A stretch of DNA of 64,000 bases from Ectobius pallidus (Eukaryota > Arthropoda > Insecta > Blattodea > Ectobiidae): the NCBI GenBank assembly GCA_964059195.1, contig CAXKWD010000005.1, positions 46,763,825-46,827,824 of the forward strand, written 5' to 3'. Below, in pieces: positions 11,660 through 23,108 of the stretch; position 1 is the first letter of the stretch; each line of letters opens with the position of its first letter. The position numbers and the translations under genes were made by a program. The notes under the pieces were generated by a model, which searched no databases, was not told the DNA's origin, and saw only the letters and a list, made by a program, of their open reading frames with translations.

Positions 11660-14022
11660 TTAATTTATGGAATGGTCTTCCAAAGATATCTTCTCTAACC
11701 TTGGAATTTGTGTTAAATCATATTCATCTTCATTTAAATTTAGCACTAAACAACTAAATTTTTCCTCTTCGCATAATACAACTCCTTCACAACAATATAC
11801 ATTGTAGGATAGCATTTGTTTTTCACAAAACCTTTCTCCTTTTTCTCTGGTAAGAAACTGAACAAACGTTTCTGAATATCCTGGTAATTTCATGCAAAAA
11901 GACTGTGGTAAAGCTATGCTTACATTATTATTCTTTATCCAATCCCGTCCTATGACCACATCATAAGTATCAGGCAGTTTATCCATAACATAAAATTTAC
12001 TAGGTTCGATTTCGATTGTGTCAAAAAGTACAAGTTCAACTCCATTTTTCAAGTCCTCGGAGAATGAATTTAGTTTTTCTTTCATGCAGTCATCTAAATG
12101 GTCAGCACTTGACTCTACACCTGACTCTAAACGCGCAGTGAGACCTACAGTTTCTTTCCCTGATTTGTGGACTGATCTCTTGTATTCTGTGTGCTACAAG
12201 CTTTACTGAGGTGACCTGTTGTTTTACATTTATTACATATGATTGCCCTGCAATCCGTCATAACGTGTACAAGCTCTTGGCACTTATGACTAGGGCCCGG
12301 GGGTTTAGCCAATAATTCGTCAAGTTAGTGGTGCACAAGGCATAGAAAGCTTTCTGAGTTAGTAAACAACTTGCACTGCATGTGGCAATTTAGTGTTCTG
12401 TTGACGACGTTGTGTGTTGTGCGTTCTTGACAACCAGTGGCGGATCATAGCTAAAATGAGTGGAGGTGCTGCTCCAGAAAATGTTTAGCCTTTTGTTTAG
12501 AAAAGCTACTAAGTAATATCTAGTTCATTGCAAATAATTTCGGCAACTGTCTAGATGCATCACTCTTCTAGAGAGACAAAATATGTAAATGGCACAAGCG
12601 ATCAGACTCGTGGAGGAATTATTCATAGGTAAGAGTCAACCTGAGGATGGAATACTTCTACAGGTACAGCAGAAATAAAAAAATAAAAACAAATTCTCCA
12701 GAAAATGCAGGATTTTTCTACTGTTTTTACCTTTCGAGGTGCACTGGAAGGTTCTACAGAAGACCATAATGTGTACCCACACAAGGGAAACACTAATAAC
12801 TCATCCTCCCGACACGTCATGAGACGTAGAGAGAACTTTTTACCATTAAAGATCTTCTTTGGAGGAAAATAGAAGATATTTTTCTTTTGAAAACTTCAAA
12901 ATGTATATTGCCATTCACTGCAACAAAGCGTATGCACAGACATAATATATAAATTGCCTTTTAATTTTCAGTGTGAATATTGTTAACAAATATTAAAGCA
13001 TTGGTTGTGTATATTTATGTTCGCTTTACTGGGAAATATATTTTGTTTATGTGATTTACGATTAAATGTGCAAACTATTCTATGACGCTGTGTCTATCAT
13101 TTCACTAGACTAGCTGCACTGCCCTTGAACTTGAATGTTCGTATTAAAGTGCGCCACTGAAAGCGAGTCACCCCTTCCCTCGTGTTTACATACGGCTATA
13201 TCCCAGTCACCACTAACCTGATGTAATGTTTTTGTGGCTAAACCCCCGGGCCCAATTATGACATAGTATTGCTCCTAAAGCATTTACAATTTTCCTCTTT
13301 TTACTGTTACATTTGCAACTGGCTGTCTCCCATACCCTTTATGTTGTGGTTTGTAGCTGTGTACATTGGATCTGCGCTCACACTCCGCGTTAACTCTATC
13401 AATTGTTTCCTTCATTGAAAGCTCCTCTGAATTAACCATGACTGCTTCTCGTACGGCATCACTAAGAGTAAGAATGCCATTAATTCTTTTTTTCAATAGA
13501 ATGATCATTTTACGACCCTCTGACCTTTCATCAGCACTCCATGCAATCGTAAATTTAATAGTACTTTCTAACGCACTTGCAATGAGTTGCTCTTTCCGCG
13601 TACCCCACTGCGTTACACCTTCATTTGGTCTTTGTTTCCCTTGGCTTAATTGATTGCAATAATAGGCAAATGTTCTTTGAACTTAATAACGCGTTTTATG
13701 TTTTTTTTTTAACATAATTGCATGTCAACTCCTCGTTTTTCCTAATGCTCAAAGCTCGTTTAGTCTCTCCTGTGATGTTAGCAAGTACATATCTAAGTAA
13801 CGTTCTCTCTTGTGCAGGTTCCACCAATGAGTATGCTGATTCAACATTATCTATAAAATCGTTTAGTTCTTTAGCTTCCCCCGTGAAACCTTTATCAAAG
13901 AGTTTGACGGCTGCTGTTATATTTAAAGAGTCCCGATGCTGATTTACCCTCAATAGTGTTTGTATTAACTCTATTCTACCTGCGGTTTGTGGAGGATTTT
14001 GTTCTCCGACTTTCCCTTCCAT
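11660..14022 (-). pseudogene. Ty3/gypsy-type gag-protease remnant
   Basis: Read leftwards from an ATG at 14022, the frame opens with a capsid-like Gag sequence (LNDFIDNVESAYSLV, LLRYVLANITGETKRAL). It is continued in other frames at 13284-13508 (NGILTLSDAVREAVM). Two zinc-knuckle-like groups follow (CHKCQ...H...C and CNKCKTTGHLSKAC, about 12300-12210). At 11660-12085 there is an aspartic-protease-like segment (YDVVIGRDW). Several frameshifts and stops break it, and a hAT-type MITE at 12291-13255 splits the zinc-knuckle region. Reverse transcriptase, RNase H and integrase are missing, so the element is truncated on its 3' side. It is a gag-pol remnant; the Ty3 assignment rests on gene order and Gag/protease look. 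Confidence 0.65.
12291..13255. mobile_element. hAT-type MITE (965 bp)
   Basis: The left end reads TAGGGCCCGGGGGTTTAGCC (12291-12310). The right end, reverse-complemented, reads TTGGGCCCGGGGGTTTAGCC (13236-13255), giving near-perfect 20-bp inverted ends. They are flanked by TTATGAC on both sides (12284-12290 and 13256-13262), extending to an 8-bp duplication with one mismatch. Ends of the form T/C-A-G-G-G with ~8-bp duplications are characteristic of the hAT superfamily. The interior has no transposase-like frame, so the element is non-autonomous. It lies inside a retrotransposon gag remnant, so it arrived later. Confidence 0.8.
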
Positions 14023-14790
14023 CTTTGAATAATAAATTGCAAATCAAACAATATATACTCTACTACTATTATTATTATTATTATTATTATTGTTATTAAT
14101 ATTGTTATTTTGAATTACTAAATTAGCTAACACAAAGGCAGTTCGCAAATCCAATGGGGTTTCCGTTGTACTACTGTATTACTTACTTGGGGAAAAAATG
14201 AAGAGAAGACATTAAACCTCGGTTCGTCACGAACGATGCTCTCACACAGAAAATATAGGGCCTGCTGCCCTGGTTGCTTATCCTCGAACCTCAGAATGGC
14301 TCCGGTTGTGAGAGGTGTCCGCCATTGATGCCTTCACTGGAAAGTACCGGGATTCGGGTACCATCTAGAGGAAAGAAGCGAAGAATTCTCCTGGTCCCTC
14401 GGGTAGAAGAAAGTCTTGCGAAGTAGAAGAGTAGTGTTACAGGTATTCCATTGTTGTAATCGTTCTGCCGTTCTCCGTGGTACTTTTCCTTCCAACAATT
14501 CTGCCAAGTAATGGCGGTTGCCCCGCAGCTATGTGTTTGCTATTTTCTATTTGATGTCCATAATTCACATAGGTAGTTAAAGCTCCTCCAAGATTTATTA
14601 GTCTGATGGTTCCGCCGTTTCTATGGTATTCAGTTGGAGGCCCCGGAAATGATTGGTGAATTGTACTGTTGGTCACAGGCGCTTCCCCGGGTATGAATTG
14701 TGAAGTAGATCTACAAGCGTAGATACAAATGAAGATGTATTTTACTGATTACAGTAGTAAAATAACTGCAGAATATCCACTGTAGCTTAT
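14023..14790 (-). other. leader region of the decayed Ty3-type element
   Basis: This lies between the primer-binding site (14791-14810) and the gag start (14022). It contains a TTA-type microsatellite at about 14063-14105 and no convincing protein frame; a 79-codon frame at 14437-14676 has no resemblance I recognise. Confidence 0.45.
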
Positions 14791-14810
14791 ACCCAACGCC
14801 GCTGCTACCA
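14791..14810 (-). promoter_or_regulatory. candidate primer-binding site (initiator-Met tRNA type)
   Basis: On the minus strand, directly after the LTR end ...ACTACA, comes TGGTAGCAGCGGCG. Eleven of its first 12 bases agree with the complement of an animal initiator-methionine tRNA 3' end (TGGTAGCAGAGG, from general knowledge). Position and sequence both fit the priming site of the gag remnant. Confidence 0.6.
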
Positions 14811-15144
14811 TGTAGTGTAATCGTACTTGAAGTGGTAATTACACCTCAATATTTGTTTCTAGGTTCGGCTTCTCCCTTGAGAAAAGCTCAGCTTCGTGGA
14901 AGTCTGCTCTTGTAGATGAAGTTCTGTTGATTGTTGCGCTGTACTAAAGTCTGAATGAGGAGACCAAATAAATACGAAGTATTGATGTGACAATATACAA
15001 ATATATAGTTTATTCCAGTAGAGTGTACAGTAGTAGCCTTTACAACGTTCAAGCACAGTATAAGTATTAATACAGTACAGAAACTCAGCCCGTTTTTCTG
15101 CCAGCCGAGCATGCGCGCGCATTTACTAGCGATCGTAGCGGCCA
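14811..15144 (-). repeat. candidate LTR of the decayed Ty3-type element
   Basis: The segment starts TG (14811) and ends CA near 15144 on the plus strand, so the minus strand also reads TG...CA. It adjoins a plausible primer-binding site. On the minus strand it contains an AATAAA signal near 15015-15020. Its length of about 334 bases is normal for an LTR. No second copy exists in the window, so the outer boundary near 15144 is inferred. Confidence 0.5.
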
Positions 15145-16980
15145 TAAAGTAAGTTTTTTGTTTTGTTTAATGAAGTCCATCCTGCAGTAATTGACGCCAC
15201 ATAGACCTACAATAAATTGAAATCGTATATTGCCATATAAGGCAAAGAATCAAAATACACTGTCAACAATGACGTGCAGGATGAACAAAGTGACAGACCT
15301 ATAATATAATTTATGTAATTAATATGTAGGCTATTTATTATCATAATTTGAATTAAAAATTATATTAAAGGGCAATGATTTTAAAGGAAAAATACTAGGC
15401 CTAGGTACAGTCCTTAACAGTAGCCTATTTAGGTATTGTTTACCTCTTCTTAACTAGAATATAATACATTATCTGTTTTATTATTTCTTAAATTTAAAAT
15501 TAGATTTGCATTAAATAAAAATATTCTGTATTTTTCTCTTTTTTCTCTTTTAACATAACATATTTTGCGATGTGTTTATGTATTTTCCCAAGCCATTTCA
15601 TATGATGAGAATGTAGCTTTACTCAATCTCCGCATGGAGCGCTAGTGTCGTCCAGCCAACATGTTGTCATAGGACTTTTAACACACAGTTTCTTTACTGT
15701 ATTAATAATTATACTGTGGTTCAAGTCTAGATTGCCCACTCAGTGAATAAATCATATGTGACAATAATTCACATGACATTTTGCAAAAAAGTAGAGAGAA
15801 AGCGAAAAGTGATATCGGGTCTAAGCAATAAAAGTGCAAATAAAGTGTAATTATTATTTTTAACGATGAAATGTAGAAAGATGATGAGCTCACGTCATCT
15901 GTAATGGAATTTGCTTACTGCATCCGATGTCACTGTTATCAGATACGCGTGGAGACAGTGGGGTTTGCTTAAAGATCCCCACAGATCCAAAGTGTTTAGA
16001 GCTGTTAAAGAGTTCACCTTCAGATAAAAAAACTATACCTCTTAAGCATGATGAAATAAAAATATTTTATAGTACTTTGGAATACAATATGAAGGCCTGC
16101 AGCAGGCATATTCTGGTGTATCGCTTCAGAATGCTTCTCAAGTTTTCTTTTTAAGTGTGCTTCTGAAGACTTTTCCATTTGACGTCACCTACTTTGCATT
16201 CGTATTTTCAAAGGGACTATTAACTTCTCCGTTGTAACATGGCCGTTATCTCATGAATGAATTTTGATAAAAAGGGATATGCTATTAAAACGTTTATGTA
16301 CAAAACACATAAATTCAATGTTTTTCATCGCTCTTCCCAATCATACATATTTCTCTGTATTCGTCTTCTCCTTCTTATCAGATTACACCGATATGTTAAT
16401 TCCATGATCGTGGCTGCTCTTTCTTATGTGAAACATCACGTTTGTTTTTTCAGTTCTTCTTTAGTGCAATTCTCATTCTTCCCTTTCATCGTTTCATTGT
16501 TTTATTTCTTTTGTATATTAGTACATATTTCTTACCTCCTTTATTTTAGTTTCAATGCTCCCAGTCCCAGTCTACAACTGATTTCCAACTTATTTCACTG
16601 TTATATTTTTTCTACTCCCTTTTGAATTAACAGCACGTTATATCACCACTTTCCTTCCTATTTTGCTAGCAACTGGTTTTTAGAATAGCTCTGCGCCCAT
16701 ATGCCATTATCTTCTGTCAGGTCTCTTTTTGGCGGTTGTGAAACGTACACTCTACATTTTAATGGCAATTATGCATTAATTCTGATAACTTTACATCCCC
16801 ATGATAGTACAAACAAAATTATTACCCAACATCCTCTATAGCGTTTTCATTTTGCTTGCTTGTCATTTGATATTCTTGAATAACGTACTGTACACTCATC
16901 TATCTCATCTTGATTCACTAATGGCTTCTGCTTTTAAGAATCTACAGATGAACTGGATACTATTTTTTATTCTTCAATTA
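15145..16980. other. AT-rich DNA, nothing recognised
   Basis: The longest frame (122 codons at 16257-16625) is composed mostly of hydrophobic and serine residues from a pyrimidine-rich strand. It shows no family resemblance. Confidence 0.4.
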
Positions 16981-16984
16981 TTAA

Positions 16985-16988
<4 letters not shown>

Positions 16989-17040
<52 letters not shown>
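16989..17040 (+). repeat. (TC)n microsatellite
   Basis: About 26 uninterrupted TC units, followed by a short TG run. It directly adjoins the mariner-type transposase fragment, marking its broken 5' edge. Confidence 0.95.
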
Positions 17041-17047
<7 letters not shown>

Positions 17048-17049
<2 letters not shown>

Positions 17050-17376
17050 AAACATAGCCTTTACATCCCGGATGAAGAAACTTTTCATCGACGTGTCATG
17101 GAAGCATGGGAAACCATTCGACACCATCCCGGAGTACTTGAAAGGGTGCGACAGTCCATGATTCGACGAGTGCATGCATGTCTAGAAGCAAGAGGATGAC
17201 ATTTCGAGCATTTGTTATGAGTTTTGTGTGTTAACGTGTTATGAGTGTACCAATGTGTTGAACAGTTCCTAACGAGAAAACAAAGAATTATGGGACCTAT
17301 GTACATATGAACTTTTTTCATTCTTTTGGTGTAAGGAACCCATGGCCGAAGTTTGTAAAAGTATTTTTGAAACACC

Positions 17377-17383
<7 letters not shown>
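17048..17383 (+). pseudogene. mariner/Tc1-type transposase C-terminus and element end
   Basis: The frame after the microsatellite reads as the last ~50 residues of a transposase family common in insects. It contains FHRRVMEAWETIRHHPGVL, then VRQSMIRRVHACLEARG, then a stop where the family usually continues HFEHLL (seen in the next codons). The DDE catalytic core is absent. About 170 bases further on, GAAACACCCTTTATA at 17370-17384 resembles the conserved outer end of this element type (reverse complement TATAAAGGGTGTTTC). The piece is therefore a 5'-truncated copy whose right end is probably preserved. The exact superfamily is uncertain. Confidence 0.7.

Positions 17384-17416
<33 letters not shown>
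17381..17416. repeat. (AT)n microsatellite
   Basis: About 18 AT units directly at the outer end of the mariner-type fragment, suggesting insertion into a TA-rich site. Confidence 0.9.
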
Positions 17417-17419
<3 letters not shown>

Positions 17420-17424
17420 ATATA

Positions 17425-18510
17425 TACTTATTTCTGATTTGTTGTTCGACGTTTTTGTTGGGATATCCCATCACTCTTTTAAGATGTGTATTTTATAATT
17501 AATGATGGCTGAAAGCTATATGAACTTGAGGAAGCCAACTGTTACAGAACTATAGCTCTAATGTGCCTAAAGGTAAATATGTACTGAATAGAGCCATCAT
17601 AAAGCACGTTAATTGATATAGGTACTGACGAACGGTAAGTTAGTGCGTTTGCTTATTAGGAAATTATACAGGTATAAATGGTCTTCCTGGTATTGTGTAA
17701 GTTAAATAAGGTTGACTTTAGTACAATAAATTATTCAGCATCACAAACAATTCATATTATTCTCTTTACAAATAAAGTGTGGTCTCTTCACAAAAATAAA
17801 AATTAGGCTCTTTTTATTAGTGATATTGATTTACAAGTTGTTTACAATAACATCATTTAAAATCATTTATTTATCTTTTATCTCAATCAAACGAAAGTTT
17901 TCTACATTTATTGAATGCAGAAAATAGAAAATAACAATTTTTATGCATTTATAATAAAATAACGTAAATTTCATAGAAAACTAGTAATTTGTAAGAAACC
18001 AAATACAGGACTGATTGAGTAAATTGTTTTCATTAGTCCATCATGGTTTTATGAATATGTGAAACTGAATCTAAAAGAAATAAAGCTTAAAGTATGCCTG
18101 CCTCACTCTTAAGTAGATACTGTAGTACTGTCCTAGAGTGAGAAAGATGTATTTACTGAAGGGCAGACAATAAGTATCCATCCCACTGTGTAAAACCTCC
18201 CAATGCCGACTATAAGCTTCCAAGCCTCTGCCATTTCATGTTGTTCTAATCTTTTTCCTCTAATAGTTGTCCACTGTCATAGTGATATTGAAATACTGCT
18301 ACTATTGATGACTATTATTTTAGTGTAATGTAGTTTGGAAACCTCTTGTTTTCTGGTTTATACTAATGTTTAATATTATCAACTCTGACTCTGATTAGCT
18401 ATAAATCCCGTCCTATATTCTTTGTAAATTCTTGGCAACATTCTTCGTTTATTTCATTTATTTTTTATATTTCCTATTTAGCCATGAAAATTCGGCTCAT
18501 GCTGATGAAG
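17425..18510. other. AT-rich DNA with one weak dispersed repeat
   Basis: Nothing recognisable as a gene. A stretch at 18205-18300 resembles 34655-34750 in the same orientation (AGGCCTCTGCC and TGTCCACTGTCAT-like landmarks). Confidence 0.35.

Positions 18511-18554
<44 letters not shown>
18511..18554. repeat. (TAA)n tail microsatellite of the adjoining LINE
   Basis: About 14 AAT/ATA units. On the minus strand this is an ATT-repeat directly downstream of the LINE 3' end, a typical simple-repeat tail for some LINE clades. Confidence 0.85.
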
Positions 18555-18555
<1 letters not shown>

Positions 18556-18983
18556 TTTATTAGCCTATGTCCATACAGGTGAGGCATCGTCAATATACAT
18601 AATAACAGTACTTATAAGACAAAGTCACCAGTAAGGAATTCGTGTACAGAGTAAAATGGTCTCCTTATTAGCCATGCATATACATAATTTTTAAAACTAT
18701 TTATGGGTAAGCAACGGACGCTTAAAGGCAGTTTGTTGAATAAATTAATTCCATTATAAAAACAAGTGTTATAAGAACTATTTAAACGACACTTCGGTAA
18801 ATTTAAATCTGCCCTATGTCTTGTATTATAATTATGCATCTCTATATCAGTAAAACTCTCTAGATTATTCTTGACAAATAAGATACAATAAAATACATAT
18901 AAGTTAAAAACTGTCATAATATTCATTTCAGTAAAAATAGGTCTACAGCTTTCTCTCTGAATTTTGTTTGCCATTAGATGCAT
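18555..18983 (-). pseudogene. LINE reverse-transcriptase C-terminal end
   Basis: An uninterrupted 123-codon minus-strand frame (18612-18983) carries the terminal signature of a LINE polymerase: LYVFYCILFVKNN, then MHNYNTRHRADLNLP, then YNGINLFNKLP, and a final LIRRPFY. The same order occurs in the fragment at 4399-4754. A short untranslated stretch and the ATT-repeat tail follow the stop. The RT catalytic core is missing, so this is a 5'-truncated copy. The open frame suggests it is younger than the copy at 4.4 kb. Confidence 0.75.
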
Positions 18984-20880
18984 ACAATATCCCAGTATGA
19001 ATGTTAAAACGAAGTGGTTAGATTAACATTTCTAAATATGCCTACTCTTAACGCTTCTGCTGGTTATGTTTAGCTGAACGTGCTCTAGCGAGCCCAGCGC
19101 CCTCTTTCGTGGGATAGCTGAAACACTTTTTCGTCTCGAGACATAGTCTTGAACATGGATCCGTAACGTGAACACGTACAAAATCGTGTTAGTGAAAATG
19201 AGGGTGTATCCAGCTGGCGAGCACATGGACGTTTCGTAGCTGTATGGGTAAGCTTGTTCCATTTGTCTTCTTCTAGTAGTTTAAAGTCATCAAGTAAATT
19301 TCAATAGCAGTTCTCACTCAATTTCGAGTCTACATTCCGTTTGTCATCATAATGAACGTTTAAATTACTTAATACTTGGGTTTCGTGTATTATTTATTTG
19401 GCTTTGAATATTTCGCCCACATAATACAGCATTTGCCGTTTCGCTTGTTTCGGAGTCCATCGTCTAGTCCGTCTGCGTCACTCAGTCTGTCGGAAAATCG
19501 GAAATAGTGTTTCAGTCCTCCTTGTTTGTTCAGTCTTAAAGAAAATTCAATTTTAAAGCAGAGAGTCCCCAAGATCATAAAATGAAAATTAACAGACATT
19601 CGGACTGTAGGTCAGCTAGCGGCATTCCATTTTGGTACCAGAATTTAAGTAAAGCTACCATATGCTTTTGATGTAGGCCTACATTTAGAAAGAACAACTT
19701 AAAAAGAATTGGTTCATAACAACCTAATTATAGTAATACTTGAATTATGATTTTGAAGATGTATCTATTTGTCAAATTACTTATATAGAAGAACATATTT
19801 TGAGTTATAGAGCAAAGTATAATAGAAGTATAAAGGTCACTTATGTTTTGCTGTAAGTTGAGGATCGGAAACAAAATAAATCGTTCATTATTTTAGACTT
19901 ATTTGAAATAAAAAATTTTACATGCAGAATAAACGAAAACATTAATTACAATTTTTTCTCATTTGTACTATATTTTAAAAACGTGAACTTGCTTAAACTG
20001 GTTTAGCCTGATAATTTGGACTGGAAGACCCAGAAGACCTTGGATAGAGTTGGACAACAGTATAGAATAAAATTTGTTACCATATTTAATTTATCCTTTA
20101 AATCAGTTACATATAGTTGTAAAGTTTCGGTATAGTATAAATAACATAGCTAATTCTAGTAAATTAAATTTAAACATTGCATTTCTCGGTAGATTTACAT
20201 ATTCAGAATTCATCTGTGATTAAACTATTGTACTAAACAAAATGTCGCCTGAAATTTATCAAGTTTGGCTGTCACTTGCATTAATTGCATATAGTATACT
20301 TAAGTAATAGTTCATGTTAGGGAAATGTGAAATGTTTCATCGGTATTTTAGGGATTATTACTTACCCTTTATCAATTTGCGGCCAGTTAGTTATTTACTT
20401 TGTAAGCCATTTATATTGATTTTATTTATAAATCATTCATTTATTTAAATTTGGGAAATAATCGAAGATTTTGTATTTGAGGAAAGAACCTGGTTAAGAT
20501 AGGGCTTCTTAGCTATTTTTAATGTATGTGTAAAATAAAAAGCGTTTCTGGATACAAATCTATTTAGGTTATGCCCTATTTAAATGCATTTGGTGACCGT
20601 TAGCTCTCATTGGAAGTATTTATTTATAGGTCCCGTTATTGATAAAATTAGAGCTTAACTGGGGAAATTTGGAATCGGAAGTAAAATGAAGGATGGCGAT
20701 TCTTGGAATTTTTGCAACTATTATAGATTTTCGTGAGTCATAAAGAAACAGCCTTGACAAGTTAATTGCATGATTGGGAATTAAATAGTTTGAAGGTGAG
20801 TCGGTTTATTCAACGGAAAGTGCCCGGTTTTCGATTATAATAGTATGCTAAATTTAAATTATACACAAACTGACATTATT
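18984..20880. other. AT-rich DNA, nothing recognised
   Basis: Only short frames without resemblance are present. Confidence 0.4.
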
Positions 20881-21685
20881 AAGTGCCAGTATGGTACTTT
20901 ATGATAGTGTGTGAGGGACGAAAAAATGTCTGTCCGTCTGTCCGTGTGTCTGTACGCACCATAACTCAAACACGCATTTTTGGATTTTCATGAAACTTGG
21001 AAAACCCTTTTATAATGTCCATGGAAAGAACCCTGTTGATATTGAATCAAATCGTTTCAACGCATTTATGAGGACCATGAAAAGTACCCTATTGAATTTT
21101 AACCTAATCTGTTGACCAGTACTGAAGTAAAACCCAATTTAGTGTCTATTTTAAAGGCGCAATAATTCAAATACGGTTTATCGGATTTTTATGAAACTTC
21201 GTATACGCATTTATAATGTTAATGGGAAGACGTCTATTGATATTCGACCAAATCTGTTGGTCAGTACCGGAATAATGCCCAATTTAGTGCCTTTTATGTT
21301 AATATATAAGAAGTCACGATAACTCAGATATGCTTTATTGGATTTTCCTGAAACTTTGTATACCCATTTATAATGTACATGAAAAAACGGCTACTGATAT
21401 TGGACCAAATCGGTAGATCGGCACTGGAGTAAAACCCAATTTAGTGTCTATTTTAAAGACGCGGTAACTCAAATACGCTTTACCGGATGTTTCTGAAACT
21501 TGGTATACACATTTATAATGTCCATGGGAAGACGTCTATTGACATTGGATGAAATCGGTTGACCTGTTTCGGAGTAATGCTCAATTTTGTTCCTATTTTA
21601 CGGTAATATACGTATTCGAAAGAATTTATGAAATGCACATCAGTTATTATGACAACATAGCCTATTGTTTTACTGTGATCTTATA
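20881..21685 (-). mobile_element. non-autonomous element with ~150-bp tandem units (copy B, inverted)
   Basis: Reverse-complemented, this block matches copy A at 7592-8493: the GTAAAAC...TATGTTGTCA leader, units of about 144-157 bases (anchors CCAATTTAGTG at 21133, 21279 and 21436, diverged at 21580), the GACAGAC-rich run and the palindrome AAGTGCCAGTATGGTACTT (20881-20899). About four units are present and the first is partly duplicated. No protein is encoded. That both ends are shared between two copies is the main evidence for a mobile element. Confidence 0.7.
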
Positions 21686-22551
21686 AGGCATTGGCAATTA
21701 AAATACAGTTAGCTATGACAAATAACACTATTGCTTTACATGCGCTTATCCAACTAGACCGTTAAACTGACCCAGGTGGCCGAGATGGTAACGTCTTGAC
21801 GTCTTTTTTATTTTTTTATTCTGCATATCATAACTGCAATTATAAGTCATAACTCATTAAACAAAAACATACTGCCACTTTGTTACATCAGTTTACCTGA
21901 TTTTATTAATTTCTGGCAGATAAATTTATGTTAAACTGTTCTTCTACTGGCTTGCAAAGTGGGAGCAGTTCATCCTGAATTGTTTGTAAACAGAGTGGTT
22001 GTGGGTCAGCCTGAATGTCTGTGATCAGCGGAAGGAAGTTATTTGGGGCAACGTTATTGGAGCATTCTTAGCTACTATTTTACGTGTTAAGGATTCTAAT
22101 TATTGTTGTTATTTATAAAAATAAATAAACCTCCGGATCCTGTACGGGTAATTAGTTGTTATTGAAATTTTAGGAGGTGATTTCAAAAATAAAGCTATTA
22201 GCCTAAAGTATTCTGTTACTAAAGCACATTGTTAAGACAAAGGATGATTTTTAAGATAAGATAATGTAGGCTATATTCAGAATTCATGTTGCCTTGAGTA
22301 GGGCCCCCCTCGATTACACTGTATTTCTTGGAGGGGCCCTTGAATAAAACTACTTACAATCATTTGTTACAAAGTATCAGCTTCCATTAAAAACATCTGT
22401 TGTATGCCAGGGTCAAAGTCAACCACAGCTACTACCTCTAGGATGCGTTGCGTTGATACACTGAAATCTGATCATTTATTACACATTCCGTGTAGTGGAC
22501 ATATTATCTCCAGTTCAATGAGTAGTGATAAGCCTATAATTATAACGTTAA
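21686..22551. other. AT-rich DNA with one short foldback
   Basis: No gene is visible. At 22303-22341, AGGGCCCCCCTC and GAGGGGCCCTT form a hairpin around about 15 loop bases. Confidence 0.4.
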
Positions 22552-22570
22552 AGGGGACCGACCTGTGAAA

Positions 22571-23108
22571 TTTGAAAAATCTACATTTCTTAACCGATTT
22601 TCTTGAATTCTTACCTCTCTTTAGTTACAACTAATGCAATTAATACATAAATTTTCAGGACTGTGAATTAAGTAGATCCAGAGAAAAAAATATATTTCGT
22701 GGTTTTTTAAGCGTTCTATGGCAAAAGGCCCACGCGTAACAGTTTTCAATTTTTTGGGACAAACTCGCAGATTTGATGTCTTAATACTTCAAAGAAACAA
22801 ACTTATTTTTTACTTCTCACTCAAATTGAGTATTCTTTTTTGAAAAAAATATTTAAGTCACAGTTTTGAAATTTTTTCCTAAATTTTAATATAAATACAA
22901 CTTTCAAAGGGCATAAATAGGTAAACACTCCATTTATAAAAATTTCACTCAGTAAGTTTTATTTGCTGTTGTGTTTAGATGCTTTCTTGAAGATTTCAAA
23001 GTAATTGGTCTTAAACTGCTACGCGAGGAGCATTTTTAATATTGAAAAATGCTGGAAATAATTAGTTGAGAAAAATCAATTTAAAAATCGGATACATATT
23101 TTTTACCT
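22571..23108. other. non-coding interior of the Mutator-like relic
   Basis: This AT-rich stretch lies between the left inverted end and the transposase C-terminal piece; no frame is recognised. Confidence 0.4.

Noticed and set aside
16981..17175. Arg/Glu-rich minus-strand frame
   Set aside because: It is the complement of the TC repeat and of the transposase fragment.
16801..17199. 132-codon plus-strand frame across the TC repeat
   Set aside because: Its middle is the TC microsatellite translated as SLSLSL; only the end after the repeat is real transposase sequence.
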